Part shown: positions 8,567 to 17,787 of the stretch, one piece after another
How positions within the stretch are numbered: position 1 is the stretch's first letter
How the letters are laid out: every line of letters begins with the position of its first letter
DNA from: Streptomyces sp. NBC_01275
GTDB taxonomy: Bacteria; Actinomycetota; Actinomycetes; Streptomycetales; Streptomycetaceae
Direction: 5' to 3'
DNA: 64,000 nt
NCBI RefSeq assembly: GCF_026340655.1
Contig: NZ_JAPEOZ010000001.1
Location: 2,666,001-2,730,000 of the forward strand
Translations under genes and position numbers: made by a program
Notes under the pieces: generated by a model
What the model saw: the letters and a program-made list of their open reading frames with translations, nothing else
Told to the model about the DNA's origin: nothing
Database searches by the model: none

Positions 8567-9424
8567 TCAGGAGTGTTCGACGATCGTGTCGGCGAGGACG
8601 GGCGCGTCGTCCCGTTCGAGGGCGCTGACGGCCACCCGCACCTCGCCCTCCCCCCGCCACAGACGGATGCGCAGGGTCTCGCCGGGGAAGACGACCCCGG
8701 CGAAGCGGGCGGTGTAGGACCGCACCCGGGTCACGTCCCCGTCGAGCAGGGTGTCGACGACCGCCTTGAGCGTGATCCCGTAGGTGCACAGTCCGTGCAG
8801 GATGGGCCGGTCGAACCCGGCGAGCTTCGCGAACTCGGGGTCGGCGTGCAGCGGGTTGTAGTCGCCGGAGAGACGGTAGAGGAGGGCCTGGTCCTCGCGG
8901 ATCGGCCGCTCCAGCACCTTGTCGGGCTCTCCGGCCGGAGGGGCGAGACGGGCGGACGGTCCCCGGTCGCCGCCCCAGCCGCCTTCCCCTCGTACGAAGA
9001 TCTGGGCGTCGTTGGTCCACAGCGGTCCGTCCGCGTCGGCGACCTCGGTGCGCATGACGAGGACGGCGGCCTTGCCCTTGTCGTAGACGGCGGCGATCCT
9101 GCCGGTGGCGGTCGCGGCGCCCTGGACGGGGAGGGGGCGGTGGATCTCCAGGCGCTGTCCGCCGTGCAGGACGCGGGCGAGGTCGACCTCGACGCCGGGC
9201 ATGGACAGTCCGCTGATCACGCCGGGCGAGCCGGATCCCGCGACGGTCGCGAAGCTCGGCAGGACGTGCAGCCGGGACTCCAGCGTGTAGCGGAGTTCGT
9301 CGGGGTCGGTGGCGGGGACGCCGGCGCCGACGCCCAGGTGGTACAGCTGGACGTCCCTGCGGTCCCAGGTGATCTCGCCGGTCCGGGGTTCGGCGGCGAG
9401 GGCCTTGGCTGCGTCGATGGGCAT
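8567..9424 (-). CDS. MaoC-type 2-enoyl-CoA hydratase, Hsd4B-like
   Basis: The 285-residue product is a double hot-dog hydratase: a degenerate N-terminal hot-dog (ITWDRRDVQLYHLGVGAG at about 19-36) and a C-terminal catalytic one with the hydratase-2 motif YNPLHADPEFAKLAGFDRPI followed by LHGLCTYG. Family members hydrate trans-2-enoyl-CoA to the (R)-3-hydroxyacyl-CoA, which a partner SDR then oxidises; the SDR is two genes downstream. The start MPIDAAKALA is the family start even though the frame is open further upstream. The promoter region holds a KstR-like box about 156 bases before the start codon. Confidence 0.88.
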   Translation of the reverse strand: MPIDAAKALAAEPRTGEITWDRRDVQLYHLGVGAGVPATDPDELRYTLESRLHVLPSFATVAGSGSPGVISGLSMPGVEVDLARVLHGGQRLEIHRPLPVQGAATATGRIAAVYDKGKAAVLVMRTEVADADGPLWTNDAQIFVRGEGGWGGDRGPSARLAPPAGEPDKVLERPIREDQALLYRLSGDYNPLHADPEFAKLAGFDRPILHGLCTYGITLKAVVDTLLDGDVTRVRSYTARFAGVVFPGETLRIRLWRGEGEVRVAVSALERDDAPVLADTIVEHS

Positions 9425-9579
9425 GGGGCTCCTGATCGGCGGTGGACTCCGGGGGTGCGGCCTCACACACCGCTCGGACCCCGGTAGGACCCTGGCAGGA
9501 CCTTGGTAAGACCCCGGTACGGCCGTCCGCACCGTCGGCCGCACCGAGGTCGTCACGGGGCCGCGGAACCCGCCCGTTC

Positions 9580-9593
9580 TAGAACGCGTTCCA
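9580..9593. promoter_or_regulatory. KstR-like operator, site 1
   Basis: TAGAACGCGTTCCA is an exact fit to the mycobacterial KstR operator TnnAACnnGTTnnA. It lies upstream of the maoC-adh-sdr operon. Confidence 0.75.
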
Positions 9594-9655
9594 GCGCGGC
9601 GACCCCCTGTATAGCCCAGGGCCCGATACTTGTGAAGACACCTGACGGCCGCCCC

Positions 9656-9670
9656 CTGACGGTATGTCAG
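9656..9670. promoter_or_regulatory. CTGACGGT palindrome, site 1
   Basis: CTGACGGTATGTCAG is one of four related 15-bp palindromes in this window, each in the promoter region of a putative lipid or steroid gene. Here it is followed by AAAC, as at 33477. Its cognate regulator is unknown. Confidence 0.6.
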
Positions 9671-9817
9671 AAACGGTGGCGACGGCCGGTCGGAACAGTC
9701 GAGGCGGCCACCGGTGACATTTGTCCCGCCCGAGTCCGTACGTACGGCACTGCCGCGGGCCCACCCGGAAACGTAGCGTCGGAGACGGACACACATCCGT
9801 GGACGGGGGACGGGACC

Positions 9818-11107
9818 ATGACGAGGACGAAGACCACAAAGACCACGACGAGCACGAGATCACTCGGGCAGCGGCTGGAGCGATGGCGGGAGCACCAGCG
9901 GTGCTGGAAGGCGGACAAGGAGCGCGCCAAGGCCGAGTACAGGGCGGCCCGGAAGGCCGGGCGGCCGCCCGAGGACCCGGGCCCGCCTGCCACCGGTTTC
10001 ACCCTGTTGCCGTGGCTGCTGATGGGGATGGGCGCGTTCTCCAACCTCTTCCAGGGCGAGACGCCGAACCCGTGGATCGGCGGCCTGGGCCTGCTGACGT
10101 TCAACTCGCTGTACGTCTACATCGCGTTCCGCGCCTTCGTACGGCAGGCCCGCGAGGCGACCTCCACACGGGTGGCGCTGATGCTGATGGCCGTGGTGAC
10201 CTGCGGTCTCGCGCTCGGCTACGGCGGCAACTGGCTCCTCTTCCTGCCGCTGTTCGGCCTCGCCACGGGCGCGGTGCTGCGCGGCCGCCAACTGCGTACC
10301 CTCGGCACGGCCGTGGCCGTCCTGGCGGGCGCGGTCGCCTGCCTCCGCGACGGCTGGGACGGTCTGACCATCGGCTACGCCACCTGGATCTCGACGATGG
10401 TGACCGCCGCGATCCTCTCCCTCTCCGAGGCGGTACGAGAGCTGCGCGCCGCCCGTGAGGAGCTGGCCCGGCGGGCGGTGGAGGAGGAGCGGCTGCGTTT
10501 CTCCCGCGATCTGCACGACCTGCTCGGTCACACCCTCTCGGTGATCGTGGTGAAGTCGGAGGCGGCCCGGCGGCTGGCCCCGCGCGACATGGACGCGGCC
10601 CTCGCCCAGGTCACGGACATCGAGGCGGTGGGCCGGCAAGCCCTGACCGAGATCCGCGAGGCGGTCACCGGTTACCGCGAGGGCAGTCTGGCCACCGAAC
10701 TGGACCGGGCCCGCTCGGCGCTGACGGCGGCGGGCGTCGAGCCGTCGGTGAGCCGGTCGGGGCCGCCGCCGGACCCGCAGACCGCCGCCCTGCTGGGCTG
10801 GGTGGTGCGCGAGGCGGTCACCAACGTCGTCCGGCACAGCGCCGCCACCCGCTGCGAGATCACCGTGTCGGGCGCGCCGGAACGGGTCCGGCTGACGGTC
10901 ACGGACGACGGGACGGGCACGGAGACAGACAGGAGTGCCGACGACTGCTGCCCGGAAGGCGGCGGCACGGGTCTCACCGGCCTGCGCGAGCGCCTCGCGG
11001 CGGCCGGCGGCTCCCTGACAGCGGGCCCGGGACCGCGCGGCGGCTTCACGGTCACGGCGCAGCTCCCCGTGGAACTCACGGCGGAACTCACGGCGGACGC
11101 GCGGTGA
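9818..11107 (+). CDS. Sensor histidine kinase, DesK/NarL-partner type
   Basis: This 429-residue membrane kinase has a basic N-terminus, about five transmembrane helices between residues 60 and 200, a short coiled coil and a HisKA_3 domain with the phospho-accepting histidine in SRDLHDLLGHTL (His233). The HATPase domain follows, with VVREAVTNVVRHS and the glycine box GGGTGLTGLRERL. It resembles DesK-like kinases that sense membrane state. It overlaps the response regulator by four bases (GTGA), so the pair is co-translated. A DNA-sized leader carrying a steroid-type operator lies upstream, but whether that controls this gene is unclear. Confidence 0.9.
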   Translation: MTRTKTTKTTTSTRSLGQRLERWREHQRCWKADKERAKAEYRAARKAGRPPEDPGPPATGFTLLPWLLMGMGAFSNLFQGETPNPWIGGLGLLTFNSLYVYIAFRAFVRQAREATSTRVALMLMAVVTCGLALGYGGNWLLFLPLFGLATGAVLRGRQLRTLGTAVAVLAGAVACLRDGWDGLTIGYATWISTMVTAAILSLSEAVRELRAAREELARRAVEEERLRFSRDLHDLLGHTLSVIVVKSEAARRLAPRDMDAALAQVTDIEAVGRQALTEIREAVTGYREGSLATELDRARSALTAAGVEPSVSRSGPPPDPQTAALLGWVVREAVTNVVRHSAATRCEITVSGAPERVRLTVTDDGTGTETDRSADDCCPEGGGTGLTGLRERLAAAGGSLTAGPGPRGGFTVTAQLPVELTAELTADAR

Positions 11108-11784
11108 GGGACGGGGACGCCCACCGGACCTACCCTGGGCCGGTGAACGAGATGCCCCGCGACCACCGCCCCGCCAAGTCCATCAGGGTCCTGCTCGCGG
11201 AGGACCAGGGCATGATGCGCGGGGCGCTGGCCCTGCTGCTGGGACTGGAGCCCGACATCGAGGTCGTGGCGCAGGTGGGCGCCGGGGACGCGATCGTCGA
11301 CGCGGCCCTGATCCACCGTCCGGACGTCGCCCTCCTCGACATCGAACTGCCCGGCATGAGCGGCCTGGACGCCGCCGCCGTCCTGCGCACGGAGGCGCCG
11401 GACTGCCGGGTGCTGATCCTGACGACGTTCGGCCGGCCCGGCTATCTGCGCCGGGCCATGGAGGCCGGGGCCGCCGGTTTCCTGGTGAAGGACGGTCCGG
11501 TGGAGGAGTTGGCGCAGGCGATCCGCCGGGTGCTGACCGGGGAGACGGTCATCGACCCGGCGCTCGCCGCGGCCGCGCTGGGCGCCGGGCCGAATCCGCT
11601 CACGGCCCGCGAGTGCGACGTGCTGAAGGCGTCCGTGGACGGCGCGACGGTCGCCGACATCGCGGCGAAGCTCCACCTGTCCGAGTCCACGGTCCGCAAC
11701 TACCTCTCCTCCGCGATCGGCAAGACGGGCACCCGCAACCGGATGGAGGCGATGCGGGAGGCACGGCAGCAGGGCTGGCTGTAG
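11104..11784 (+). CDS. NarL/LuxR-family response regulator
   Basis: The product has an N-terminal receiver domain with LLAEDQGMMRGAL, the phosphorylation site in ALLDIELPGMSG and the conserved lysine in GFLVKDGP. It ends with a LuxR helix-turn-helix (LTARECDVLKASVDGATVAD, then KLHLSESTVRNYLSS). It would be phosphorylated by the adjoining kinase and bind DNA as a dimer. GTG 11104 overlaps the kinase stop; GTG 11143 and ATG 11152 are possible shorter starts and agree better with the usual length of about 200 residues. Targets are unknown. Confidence 0.9.
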   Translation: MRDGDAHRTYPGPVNEMPRDHRPAKSIRVLLAEDQGMMRGALALLLGLEPDIEVVAQVGAGDAIVDAALIHRPDVALLDIELPGMSGLDAAAVLRTEAPDCRVLILTTFGRPGYLRRAMEAGAAGFLVKDGPVEELAQAIRRVLTGETVIDPALAAAALGAGPNPLTARECDVLKASVDGATVADIAAKLHLSESTVRNYLSSAIGKTGTRNRMEAMREARQQGWL

Positions 11785-11815
11785 AGGACTGGACCAGCGG
11801 TGGCATAGTGCCGGG

Positions 11816-13312
11816 ATGCGTTTACCGATATCGACCCTCCGGCGTCGCTTCACACGCGCCGCCGCCCTCCCGGCAGTGTTCGCCGCCGTGTTCGCGGCCG
11901 TGTTCGGGTCGGCGTCGGCCCCCGCGGCGGCCGACGGCTCCGACCAGGTCGTGATGCGGTTCGAGACCGCGAAGACCTACGTCATGTACAACGCCGACGA
12001 GGGGGCCAGGGCCTCGAACGACGACTTCGTCGTGCCCGTGTACGTCGAGCGGAGCAAGGGCGCCGAACCGGCTCGCAACGTCAGGGTCGTCGTGGACGCG
12101 TCGGGGCTGGCGGGCGTCGCCCGGCTCGGCGACAACCGCGCGTGCAAGGCCGAGGGCCCGATCTACACCTGTGTGTACGGCGATCTGCAGAACGGCGACG
12201 GCGAGAGCTACACGCCTCTCACCCTCCTCGGGGTGGACGGCGTCGAGCCGGGCGACAGCGGGTCGGTGACGTACACCGCCACCGCCGACAACGCGCCCGC
12301 CATCACCGGCGTCACCCGGATGACCGTCGGCGGTCCGACGCTGTCCGCGCCCGGGGACGAGAAGGCCGTGAGCGGGCTGGCGCCGGGTAAGGCCGCGAAG
12401 GTGACCCCACGGCTGGCGAACAACACCCGTTTCCCCACGAAGGAGGGCGTCGCCCTCCAGGTCAACGTGTCGGACGGCATGACGCTGACCGCCCTGCACA
12501 GCAACTGTCTCTACGCGGGGCCCGCGCCCACCTCCGCCTGGTGCACGTTCCCCACGAAGGCCGCGGCGGGCGCCGCGTACCGCACCAGTGCCCCGCTGGT
12601 CTACAAGGTCGACGCGCCCGAGAGGCTGACCGGTGAGGTGATCTACACCTGGTCGTCGCCTCCGCAGAAGCCCGCCGACCACACCGTGCGCGGCACGGGC
12701 GCTCCGCTCACCCTGATCCGCACGGCGAAGCAGCCGTTCGGCGACAGCCACGGCAGGGTCGGCGTGACCACCACCGTGCAGGTCGACTACCGTCCGGTCA
12801 CCGCGACCGTGCGGGGCCGGGTCGGCGACACGGTGAAGGTACGGCTCGGGGTGGACGACCTCGGCCCCGGCCGGGTGCTCGGCGACGAGGACACGGGCCG
12901 CTTCGAGGTGGTCCCGCCGGAGGGCACCACGGTGACCTCCGTCCCGTACACCTTCGAGGGAGACGGCGGGAAGTGGGCCTGCGCCCGGCCGAAGCGGCCG
13001 GGCGGGGCGTTCGTCTGCGAGATCGGCAACGACCGGTTCTACGAGGTCCGCCACGAGGGCGGGACGACCGCCATCGACTTCCACATCCGCATCGACCGTC
13101 AGGTCCCGGGCGCGAAGGGCGCCATCCGCACCTACAACCCGTACGACCGCACCCCCGGCAACGACATCGCCTCGATCCCTCTGGAGGCCTCACCGGCCCC
13201 GTGGTACCGGCGGGTCCTGCGGCCCGAGTCGCTGGTGTCGGCGACGGTCCTCGCGGTCGTGGCCGGCGTGCTCCTCCACGCCCGCCGTCGCCGCAGGGGT
13301 ACGGCGGCCTAG
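11816..13312 (+). CDS. Secreted, C-terminally anchored surface protein
   Basis: A 498-residue protein begins with a signal peptide (RRR n-region, hydrophobic run, APAAADG cleavage region near residue 40) and ends in a transmembrane helix (about 468-488) followed by RRRRRG, so the body is extracellular and membrane-anchored. The body has three or more Ig-like/DUF11-like beta modules with paired cysteines. No enzymatic motif is seen. No LPXTG sorting signal is present. It is convergent with the methyltransferase gene, their ends overlapping by four bases. A cell-envelope structural role is inferred. Confidence 0.75.
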   Translation: MRLPISTLRRRFTRAAALPAVFAAVFAAVFGSASAPAAADGSDQVVMRFETAKTYVMYNADEGARASNDDFVVPVYVERSKGAEPARNVRVVVDASGLAGVARLGDNRACKAEGPIYTCVYGDLQNGDGESYTPLTLLGVDGVEPGDSGSVTYTATADNAPAITGVTRMTVGGPTLSAPGDEKAVSGLAPGKAAKVTPRLANNTRFPTKEGVALQVNVSDGMTLTALHSNCLYAGPAPTSAWCTFPTKAAAGAAYRTSAPLVYKVDAPERLTGEVIYTWSSPPQKPADHTVRGTGAPLTLIRTAKQPFGDSHGRVGVTTTVQVDYRPVTATVRGRVGDTVKVRLGVDDLGPGRVLGDEDTGRFEVVPPEGTTVTSVPYTFEGDGGKWACARPKRPGGAFVCEIGNDRFYEVRHEGGTTAIDFHIRIDRQVPGAKGAIRTYNPYDRTPGNDIASIPLEASPAPWYRRVLRPESLVSATVLAVVAGVLLHARRRRRGTAA

Positions 13313-13974
13313 ACGCCCGCGCCCGTGCGCCGCAGCACCCGCAGCGAGCCGGTGTCCGAGACCTCGGTGAAGGCCCCCGACTCCAGGGCGCGCAGGTAGA
13401 CGCGGTAGGGGGCCTGGCCGGTGAACTCGTCGACCGGGTCCGGGAAGACGTCGTGGACGACGAGGAGCCCGCCGGGCGCCACATGCGGGGCCCAGCCCTC
13501 GTAGTCGGCGGTGGCGTGCTCGTCGGTGTGACCGCCGTCGACGAAGACGAGGCCGAGCGGCGAGTTCCAGAACGCGGCGATCTGCGGCGAACGGCCGACC
13601 AGCGCGACCACGTGCTCCTCCAGCCCCGCCCGGTGCAGGGTGCGGCGGAAGACGGGCAGCGTCTCCATCAGGCCGATCTCGGGGTCGACGGTCTCCGGGT
13701 CGTGGTACTCCCAGCCCGGCTGCTGCTCCTCGCTGCCGCGGTGATGGTCGAGCGTGAGCGCGGCGACCCCGGCCTCGCGGGCCGCGTCGGCGAGCAGGAT
13801 CGTGGAGCGCCCGCAGTACGTGCCGACCTCGAGCAACGGCAGCCCCAGCCGCCCCGCCTCGACGGCCGCCGCATACAGGGCGAGTCCCTCGTCGACGGGC
13901 ATGAACCCCTTCGCCGCCTCGAACGCGGCCAGGATCTCGGGCTTGGGCGCCGCGGGCAGGGGGGTCCCGGACAT
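13309..13974 (-). CDS. Class I SAM-dependent methyltransferase (methyltransf_24 type)
   Basis: The 221-residue product has a Rossmann core with LLEVGTYCGRSTILLADAA as the SAM motif and LVFVDGGHTDEHATADYEGW carrying acidic residues typical of small-molecule O-methyltransferase-like proteins. It lacks added domains. ATG 13974 is the only ATG that gives a normal N-terminus (MSGTPLPAAPKPEI). Substrate unknown. Confidence 0.8.
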   Translation of the reverse strand: MSGTPLPAAPKPEILAAFEAAKGFMPVDEGLALYAAAVEAGRLGLPLLEVGTYCGRSTILLADAAREAGVAALTLDHHRGSEEQQPGWEYHDPETVDPEIGLMETLPVFRRTLHRAGLEEHVVALVGRSPQIAAFWNSPLGLVFVDGGHTDEHATADYEGWAPHVAPGGLLVVHDVFPDPVDEFTGQAPYRVYLRALESGAFTEVSDTGSLRVLRRTGAGV

Positions 13975-14014
13975 CAGGGTCCTTCCAGTCGTACGGAGGC
14001 GTGGGCGGCCTATG

Positions 14015-14075
14015 CTGCCGTACCCCCCGCCGATCGATCGACAGGGGGTACGGCAGCGCCCCTTTTTTGGGGCGC
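14015..14075. terminator. Tandem hairpins between methyltransferase and MFS genes
   Basis: A 13-bp perfect stem (CTGCCGTACCCCC, 14015-14027, pairing with 14044-14056) is followed directly by a second hairpin, GCGCCCC-TTTTTT-GGGGCGC (14056-14075). The structure lies 3' of the minus-strand MFS gene and 5' of the methyltransferase gene. Sequence to its right (about 14072-14120, GGCGCGGGGAACGG and following) resembles the dispersed post-terminator repeat common in Streptomyces chromosomes, recognised from memory. Confidence 0.7.
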
Positions 14076-14137
14076 GGGGAACGGTGCGACCGGCCACGAA
14101 GCACCCGCAGCCCACCGCACCGGCCCCCAGCGGAGCG

Positions 14138-15880
14138 CTACGCGCTGACCGTCTCGCTCGGCAGCGACAGGTCCAGGTCCACGGCCGTCTCGTCACCCGC
14201 GTGGGTAGCGGACGAGGCGAGAGGGCCGTGGCCGGCGGCCTTGGCGGCCACGACATACGCACCCTGCGCCGGCACGGCGAGGGCATAGCCGCCGTCCTCG
14301 TCGGACAGGGTCGCGCCGGCCTGTCGGCCGCGGCGGTCGATCAGGGTGACCTTGGCGCGGGCGACCGGAACGCCGTCGGCGTCCAGCACCCGACCGCGGA
14401 ACCCACGGAGTGCCTGCTCGGCGCGCTCCAGGTTGGCGTCCTCCTCGCTGCTGGCGCGCAGCTGCGAAGCCGTCGCCGGGCGGGGCTGGCGGGGCAGGAA
14501 GAGGGCGAGGACCAGACCGACGGCGACCGCGGCGGTCGCGATCAGGAAGGAGACGCGGAAGCCGTGCATGGTCGGGACGGCGACGCCGCCGACGTTGTTC
14601 GCGGTGTTCGCCAGCACCATGCCGATGACGGCGCTGGAGACCGACGTACCGATGGAGCGCATCAGGGTGTTGAGGCCGTTGGCCGCGCCGGTCTCGGAGG
14701 CCGGGACCGCGCCGACGATCAGCGCGGGCAGCGAGGAGTAGGCGAGGCCGATGCCCGCGCCGAGGACGACCGCGATGACCAGGCTCTGCCAGGCGGCGCT
14801 CATCAGGCCGAGGCCGGCGCCGTAGCCGATCGCGATGATCAGCAGGCCGAGGATCAGGGTGACCTTGGGGCCGTACTTCGCGGAGAGGCGGGCGTAGACG
14901 GGCGCGGTGACCATCATCGTCAGGCCGAGCGGGGCGACGAGCAGACCGGCGACGACCATCGACTGGCCGAGGCCGTAGCCGGTGGCCTTCGGGAGCTGGA
15001 GCAGCTGCGGCAGAACGAGGGAGACGACGTAGAAGGAGACGCCGACCATGATCGAGGCGAGGTTGGTGAAGAGGACGGCGGGGCGGGCCGTGGTGCGCAG
15101 GTCCACCAGCGGGGCCTTGACGCGCAGCTCCATCACGCCCCACAGGACGAGGACGACGGCGGAGGCGGCGAACAGGCCGAGGGTGGTGGCGGAGGTCCAG
15201 CCCCAGTCGCTGCCCTTGGTGATGGGGAGGAGGAAGAGGACGAGGCCCGCGGAGAGGCCGATCGCGCCCAGGACGTCGAAGGTGCCCTCGGCGCGGGCCG
15301 GGGACTCGGGTACGACGAGGAGGGTGAGGGCGATGGCGAGGGCGCCGAGGCCTGCGGCGCCGTAGAAGAGGGCGTGCCAGTCGGCGTGCTGGGCGACCAG
15401 GGCGGCGGCGGGCAGGGCGAGGCCGCCGCCGACGCCGATCGAGGAGCTCATCAGGGCCATCGCCGAGCCGAGCTTCTCGCGCGGCAGCATGTCCCGCATC
15501 AGGCCGATGCCGAGCGGTATCGCGCCCATGGCGAAGCCCTGGAGCGTACGGCCGACGATCATCGTGATCAGGTCGCTGGTGAGCGCGCTCACCAGGGCGC
15601 CGACGACCATCACGGCCAGGCTGAGGATGAGCATCCGCCGCTTGCCGTACAGGTCGCCGAGGCGGCCCATGATCGGGGTGGCCACGGCGCCCGACAGCAG
15701 GGTGGAGGTCAGGACCCAGGTGGCGTTGCTGGGCGCGGTGCCCAGCAGCTGCGGCAGGTCCTTGATGACCGGGACGAGCAGGGTCTGCATCACCGCGACC
15801 ACGATGCCCGCGAAGGCGAGCACGGGGACGACGGCTCCGCTCGCTGGGCGGGTGGGCCGGTCGGTGGTCGTGTGCGTCAT
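14138..15880 (-). CDS. MFS transporter with C-terminal carboxypeptidase-regulatory-like domain
   Basis: This 580-residue protein is a DHA2-type (14-helix) exporter, with GRLGDLYGKRRMLILS as the loop 2-3 motif and GRTLQGFAMGAIPLG as motif C-like sequence. About residue 470 the helices end, and after a charged linker comes a 90-residue beta domain (GFRGRVLDADGVPVARAKVT onward) of the carboxypeptidase-regulatory/CnaB-like type. Such domains are normally outside the cell, whereas a 14-helix MFS should have its C-terminus inside, so the topology deserves attention. The start MTHTTTDRP is chosen over an upstream ATG for its normal N-terminus. Drug or metabolite efflux is inferred. Confidence 0.85.
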   Translation of the reverse strand: MTHTTTDRPTRPASGAVVPVLAFAGIVVAVMQTLLVPVIKDLPQLLGTAPSNATWVLTSTLLSGAVATPIMGRLGDLYGKRRMLILSLAVMVVGALVSALTSDLITMIVGRTLQGFAMGAIPLGIGLMRDMLPREKLGSAMALMSSSIGVGGGLALPAAALVAQHADWHALFYGAAGLGALAIALTLLVVPESPARAEGTFDVLGAIGLSAGLVLFLLPITKGSDWGWTSATTLGLFAASAVVLVLWGVMELRVKAPLVDLRTTARPAVLFTNLASIMVGVSFYVVSLVLPQLLQLPKATGYGLGQSMVVAGLLVAPLGLTMMVTAPVYARLSAKYGPKVTLILGLLIIAIGYGAGLGLMSAAWQSLVIAVVLGAGIGLAYSSLPALIVGAVPASETGAANGLNTLMRSIGTSVSSAVIGMVLANTANNVGGVAVPTMHGFRVSFLIATAAVAVGLVLALFLPRQPRPATASQLRASSEEDANLERAEQALRGFRGRVLDADGVPVARAKVTLIDRRGRQAGATLSDEDGGYALAVPAQGAYVVAAKAAGHGPLASSATHAGDETAVDLDLSLPSETVSA

Positions 15881-16106
15881 GGGGTGGGGCCTCCGGGCCG
15901 GTAGTTCGGGATACGTGGAGCATGAACCCGTATGCATGAGCAACTATTCCGGTGCTTCGGCGTACTAACGATTTCTTTATCGTCTCTTGACGTACGGGGT
16001 GCGAGGGGAGGCGGGGAGGCCGAGGTGGGAGTGGGGGCGGAGGCTCGGGGAGGGCCGGAGCCCTAGGCCGAAATCCCGATGCCGAGAGCGTCCGCCTGTT
16101 GCGACC

Positions 16107-17750
16107 ATGACACCCATGCCAGAAGCCGCAGGCACCACCCGCCGCACCGCCCACCGCCCTGCCCGCCGCACCGCCCACCGCGCCCCCCGTCCCCGCACCG
16201 CACCCCCTGCCTGGCTGCTCGTGGCGCTCGCGTGCGCCGGGCAGTTCCTCGTCGTGCTCGACGTGTCCGTCGTGAACGTGGCGCTGCCGTCCCTGCGGAC
16301 GGACCTCGGTATGAGTTCTTCGGGACTGCAGTGGGTGGTGAACGCGTACGCCATGGCCTTCGCCGGGTTCATGCTGCTCGGCGGACGGGCCGGCGACCTC
16401 TGCGGACGCAAGCGGATGTTCCTGACCGGGCTCGCCCTGTTCACGCTGGCCTCGCTGGCCGGCGGGCTGGCCCAGGAGGGCTGGCAGCTGCTGGCGGCAC
16501 GGGCCGTACAGGGGCTGGGCGCGGCCGTCCTCGCTCCGTCCACGCTGACGATCGTCGCCTCGGCCGTCCCGGAGGGCGCGGCGCGGGCCCGGGCGATCGC
16601 CACGTGGACGGCGGTCGGCGCGGGCGGCGGGGCCGCGGGCGGGCTCGTCGGCGGGGCGCTCGTGGACCTGTCGTCGTGGCGCTGGGTACTGCTGATCAAC
16701 GTGCCGGTCGGCGCGCTGGTCCTGGCCCTCGCCCTGCGCCTGCTGCCCGAGAGCCGCGCCGGGGACGGCCGGCGCCTGGACCTGCCGGGCGCCCTGCTGA
16801 TCACCTCCGGCCTGGCCACACTGGCGTACGGCATCTCGCGGACGGAGGCCGAGGGGTGGACGGCGTCGGCGACCCTCGTGCCGCTGGCCGCCGGGCTCGC
16901 CCTGGTCGGGCTGTTCCTCGCCGTCGAGGCGCGGACGGCGGCCCCGCTGATGCCGCTCGGGCTGCTGCGACTGCGGGCGGTGGCCTCGGCGAACGCGGCG
17001 ACGTTCCTGTGCGGCTCGGCGCTGTTCTCCCAGTGGTTCTTCATGACGCTGTACGCGCAGAACGTCCTCGGCTACACCCCGCTGGAGGCCGGTCTCGCCC
17101 TGATGCCCAGCTCCCTGGCGATCGTCCTCGGCTCGAAACTCGCGCCCCTCCTCATCCGTACGGTCGGCGCGCGCACCGTGGCGGCGCTGGGCACGCTGGT
17201 CGCGGCGGCCGGAAGCGGCTGGCAGTCGACGCTGGGCGCACACAGCGCGTACGTCACCGGGATCCTGCTGCCGGGCGTCCTGACGATGCTGGGCTCCGGC
17301 CTGGCGGCGACCCCGCTCGCCCTGCTCGCCACGTCGGGGGCGGCCCCCGGCGAGGCCGGTCTGGTGTCCGGGCTGGTCAACACCTCCCGCACGATGGGCG
17401 GCTCACTGGGCCTGGCCGTGCTGTCGACGATCGCGGCGGCGCGTACGGAGGCACACGGGACGCCGGGGCACGGGATACCGGGGCACGGGACGCCGGAGGC
17501 GCTGACTGAGGGGTACGCGCTGGCGTTCCGCACGGGGGCGGGGGTGCTGCTGGCCGGGGCGGTGCTGATGCTGGTCTGGCTGCCGAGGAGCGGCGGGGCC
17601 ACGGAGGTGGGCCGTGGGACGGCAGAAGGGGAGGGCGGCGGGGCCGCAGAGGTGGGTGGCAGGGCCGTGCGAGAGGGCGGCCGGACGGCAGGAGGGGAAG
17701 CGGGCGGGGTCGCCGCGAAAAATGTCGTCGAGTCGAGGCAACGATCCTGA
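16107..17750 (+). CDS. MFS drug-efflux transporter (EmrB/QacA, DHA2)
   Basis: The 547-residue membrane protein has 14 predicted helices, with LDVSVVNVALPSL in helix 1, GGRAGDLCGRKRMF as motif A and RAVQGLGAAVLAPSTL as motif C. Antiporters of this family export hydrophobic compounds with proton influx. A Gly/Glu-rich hydrophilic tail of about 60 residues follows the last helix and an HGTPGHGIPGHGTPE repeat lies in the last periplasmic loop. It is divergent from the other MFS gene, separated by about 225 bases with AT-rich ACTAACGATTTCTTTATCG near 15965. No adjacent regulator gene is present. Confidence 0.88.
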   Translation: MTPMPEAAGTTRRTAHRPARRTAHRAPRPRTAPPAWLLVALACAGQFLVVLDVSVVNVALPSLRTDLGMSSSGLQWVVNAYAMAFAGFMLLGGRAGDLCGRKRMFLTGLALFTLASLAGGLAQEGWQLLAARAVQGLGAAVLAPSTLTIVASAVPEGAARARAIATWTAVGAGGGAAGGLVGGALVDLSSWRWVLLINVPVGALVLALALRLLPESRAGDGRRLDLPGALLITSGLATLAYGISRTEAEGWTASATLVPLAAGLALVGLFLAVEARTAAPLMPLGLLRLRAVASANAATFLCGSALFSQWFFMTLYAQNVLGYTPLEAGLALMPSSLAIVLGSKLAPLLIRTVGARTVAALGTLVAAAGSGWQSTLGAHSAYVTGILLPGVLTMLGSGLAATPLALLATSGAAPGEAGLVSGLVNTSRTMGGSLGLAVLSTIAAARTEAHGTPGHGIPGHGTPEALTEGYALAFRTGAGVLLAGAVLMLVWLPRSGGATEVGRGTAEGEGGGAAEVGGRAVREGGRTAGGEAGGVAAKNVVESRQRS

Positions 17751-17787
17751 CCCCTCATGGCCTCCTTTGAACATCTAGGAGGTGCCC

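Larger units (their letters stand above)
9425..9817. other. Divergent regulatory region between maoC operon and sensor kinase
   Basis: No gene is supported in these 393 bases although frames are open. It contains the KstR-like box (9580-9593), the shared CTGACGGT palindrome (9656-9670), and small repeats of GACCCCGGTA/GACCTTGGTA type around 9475-9520. Promoters for both flanking units must lie here. Confidence 0.6.

Noticed and set aside
9503..9817. Longer N-terminus for the histidine kinase
   Set aside because: The frame is open but the sequence holds two operator-like sites and has no homology-like composition; ATG 9818 gives the usual kinase start.
14193..17243. Minus-strand open frame of about 1016 codons across two MFS genes
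   Set aside because: Arg/Gly/Pro-rich composition, no motif, and overlaps two clear transporters in other frames.
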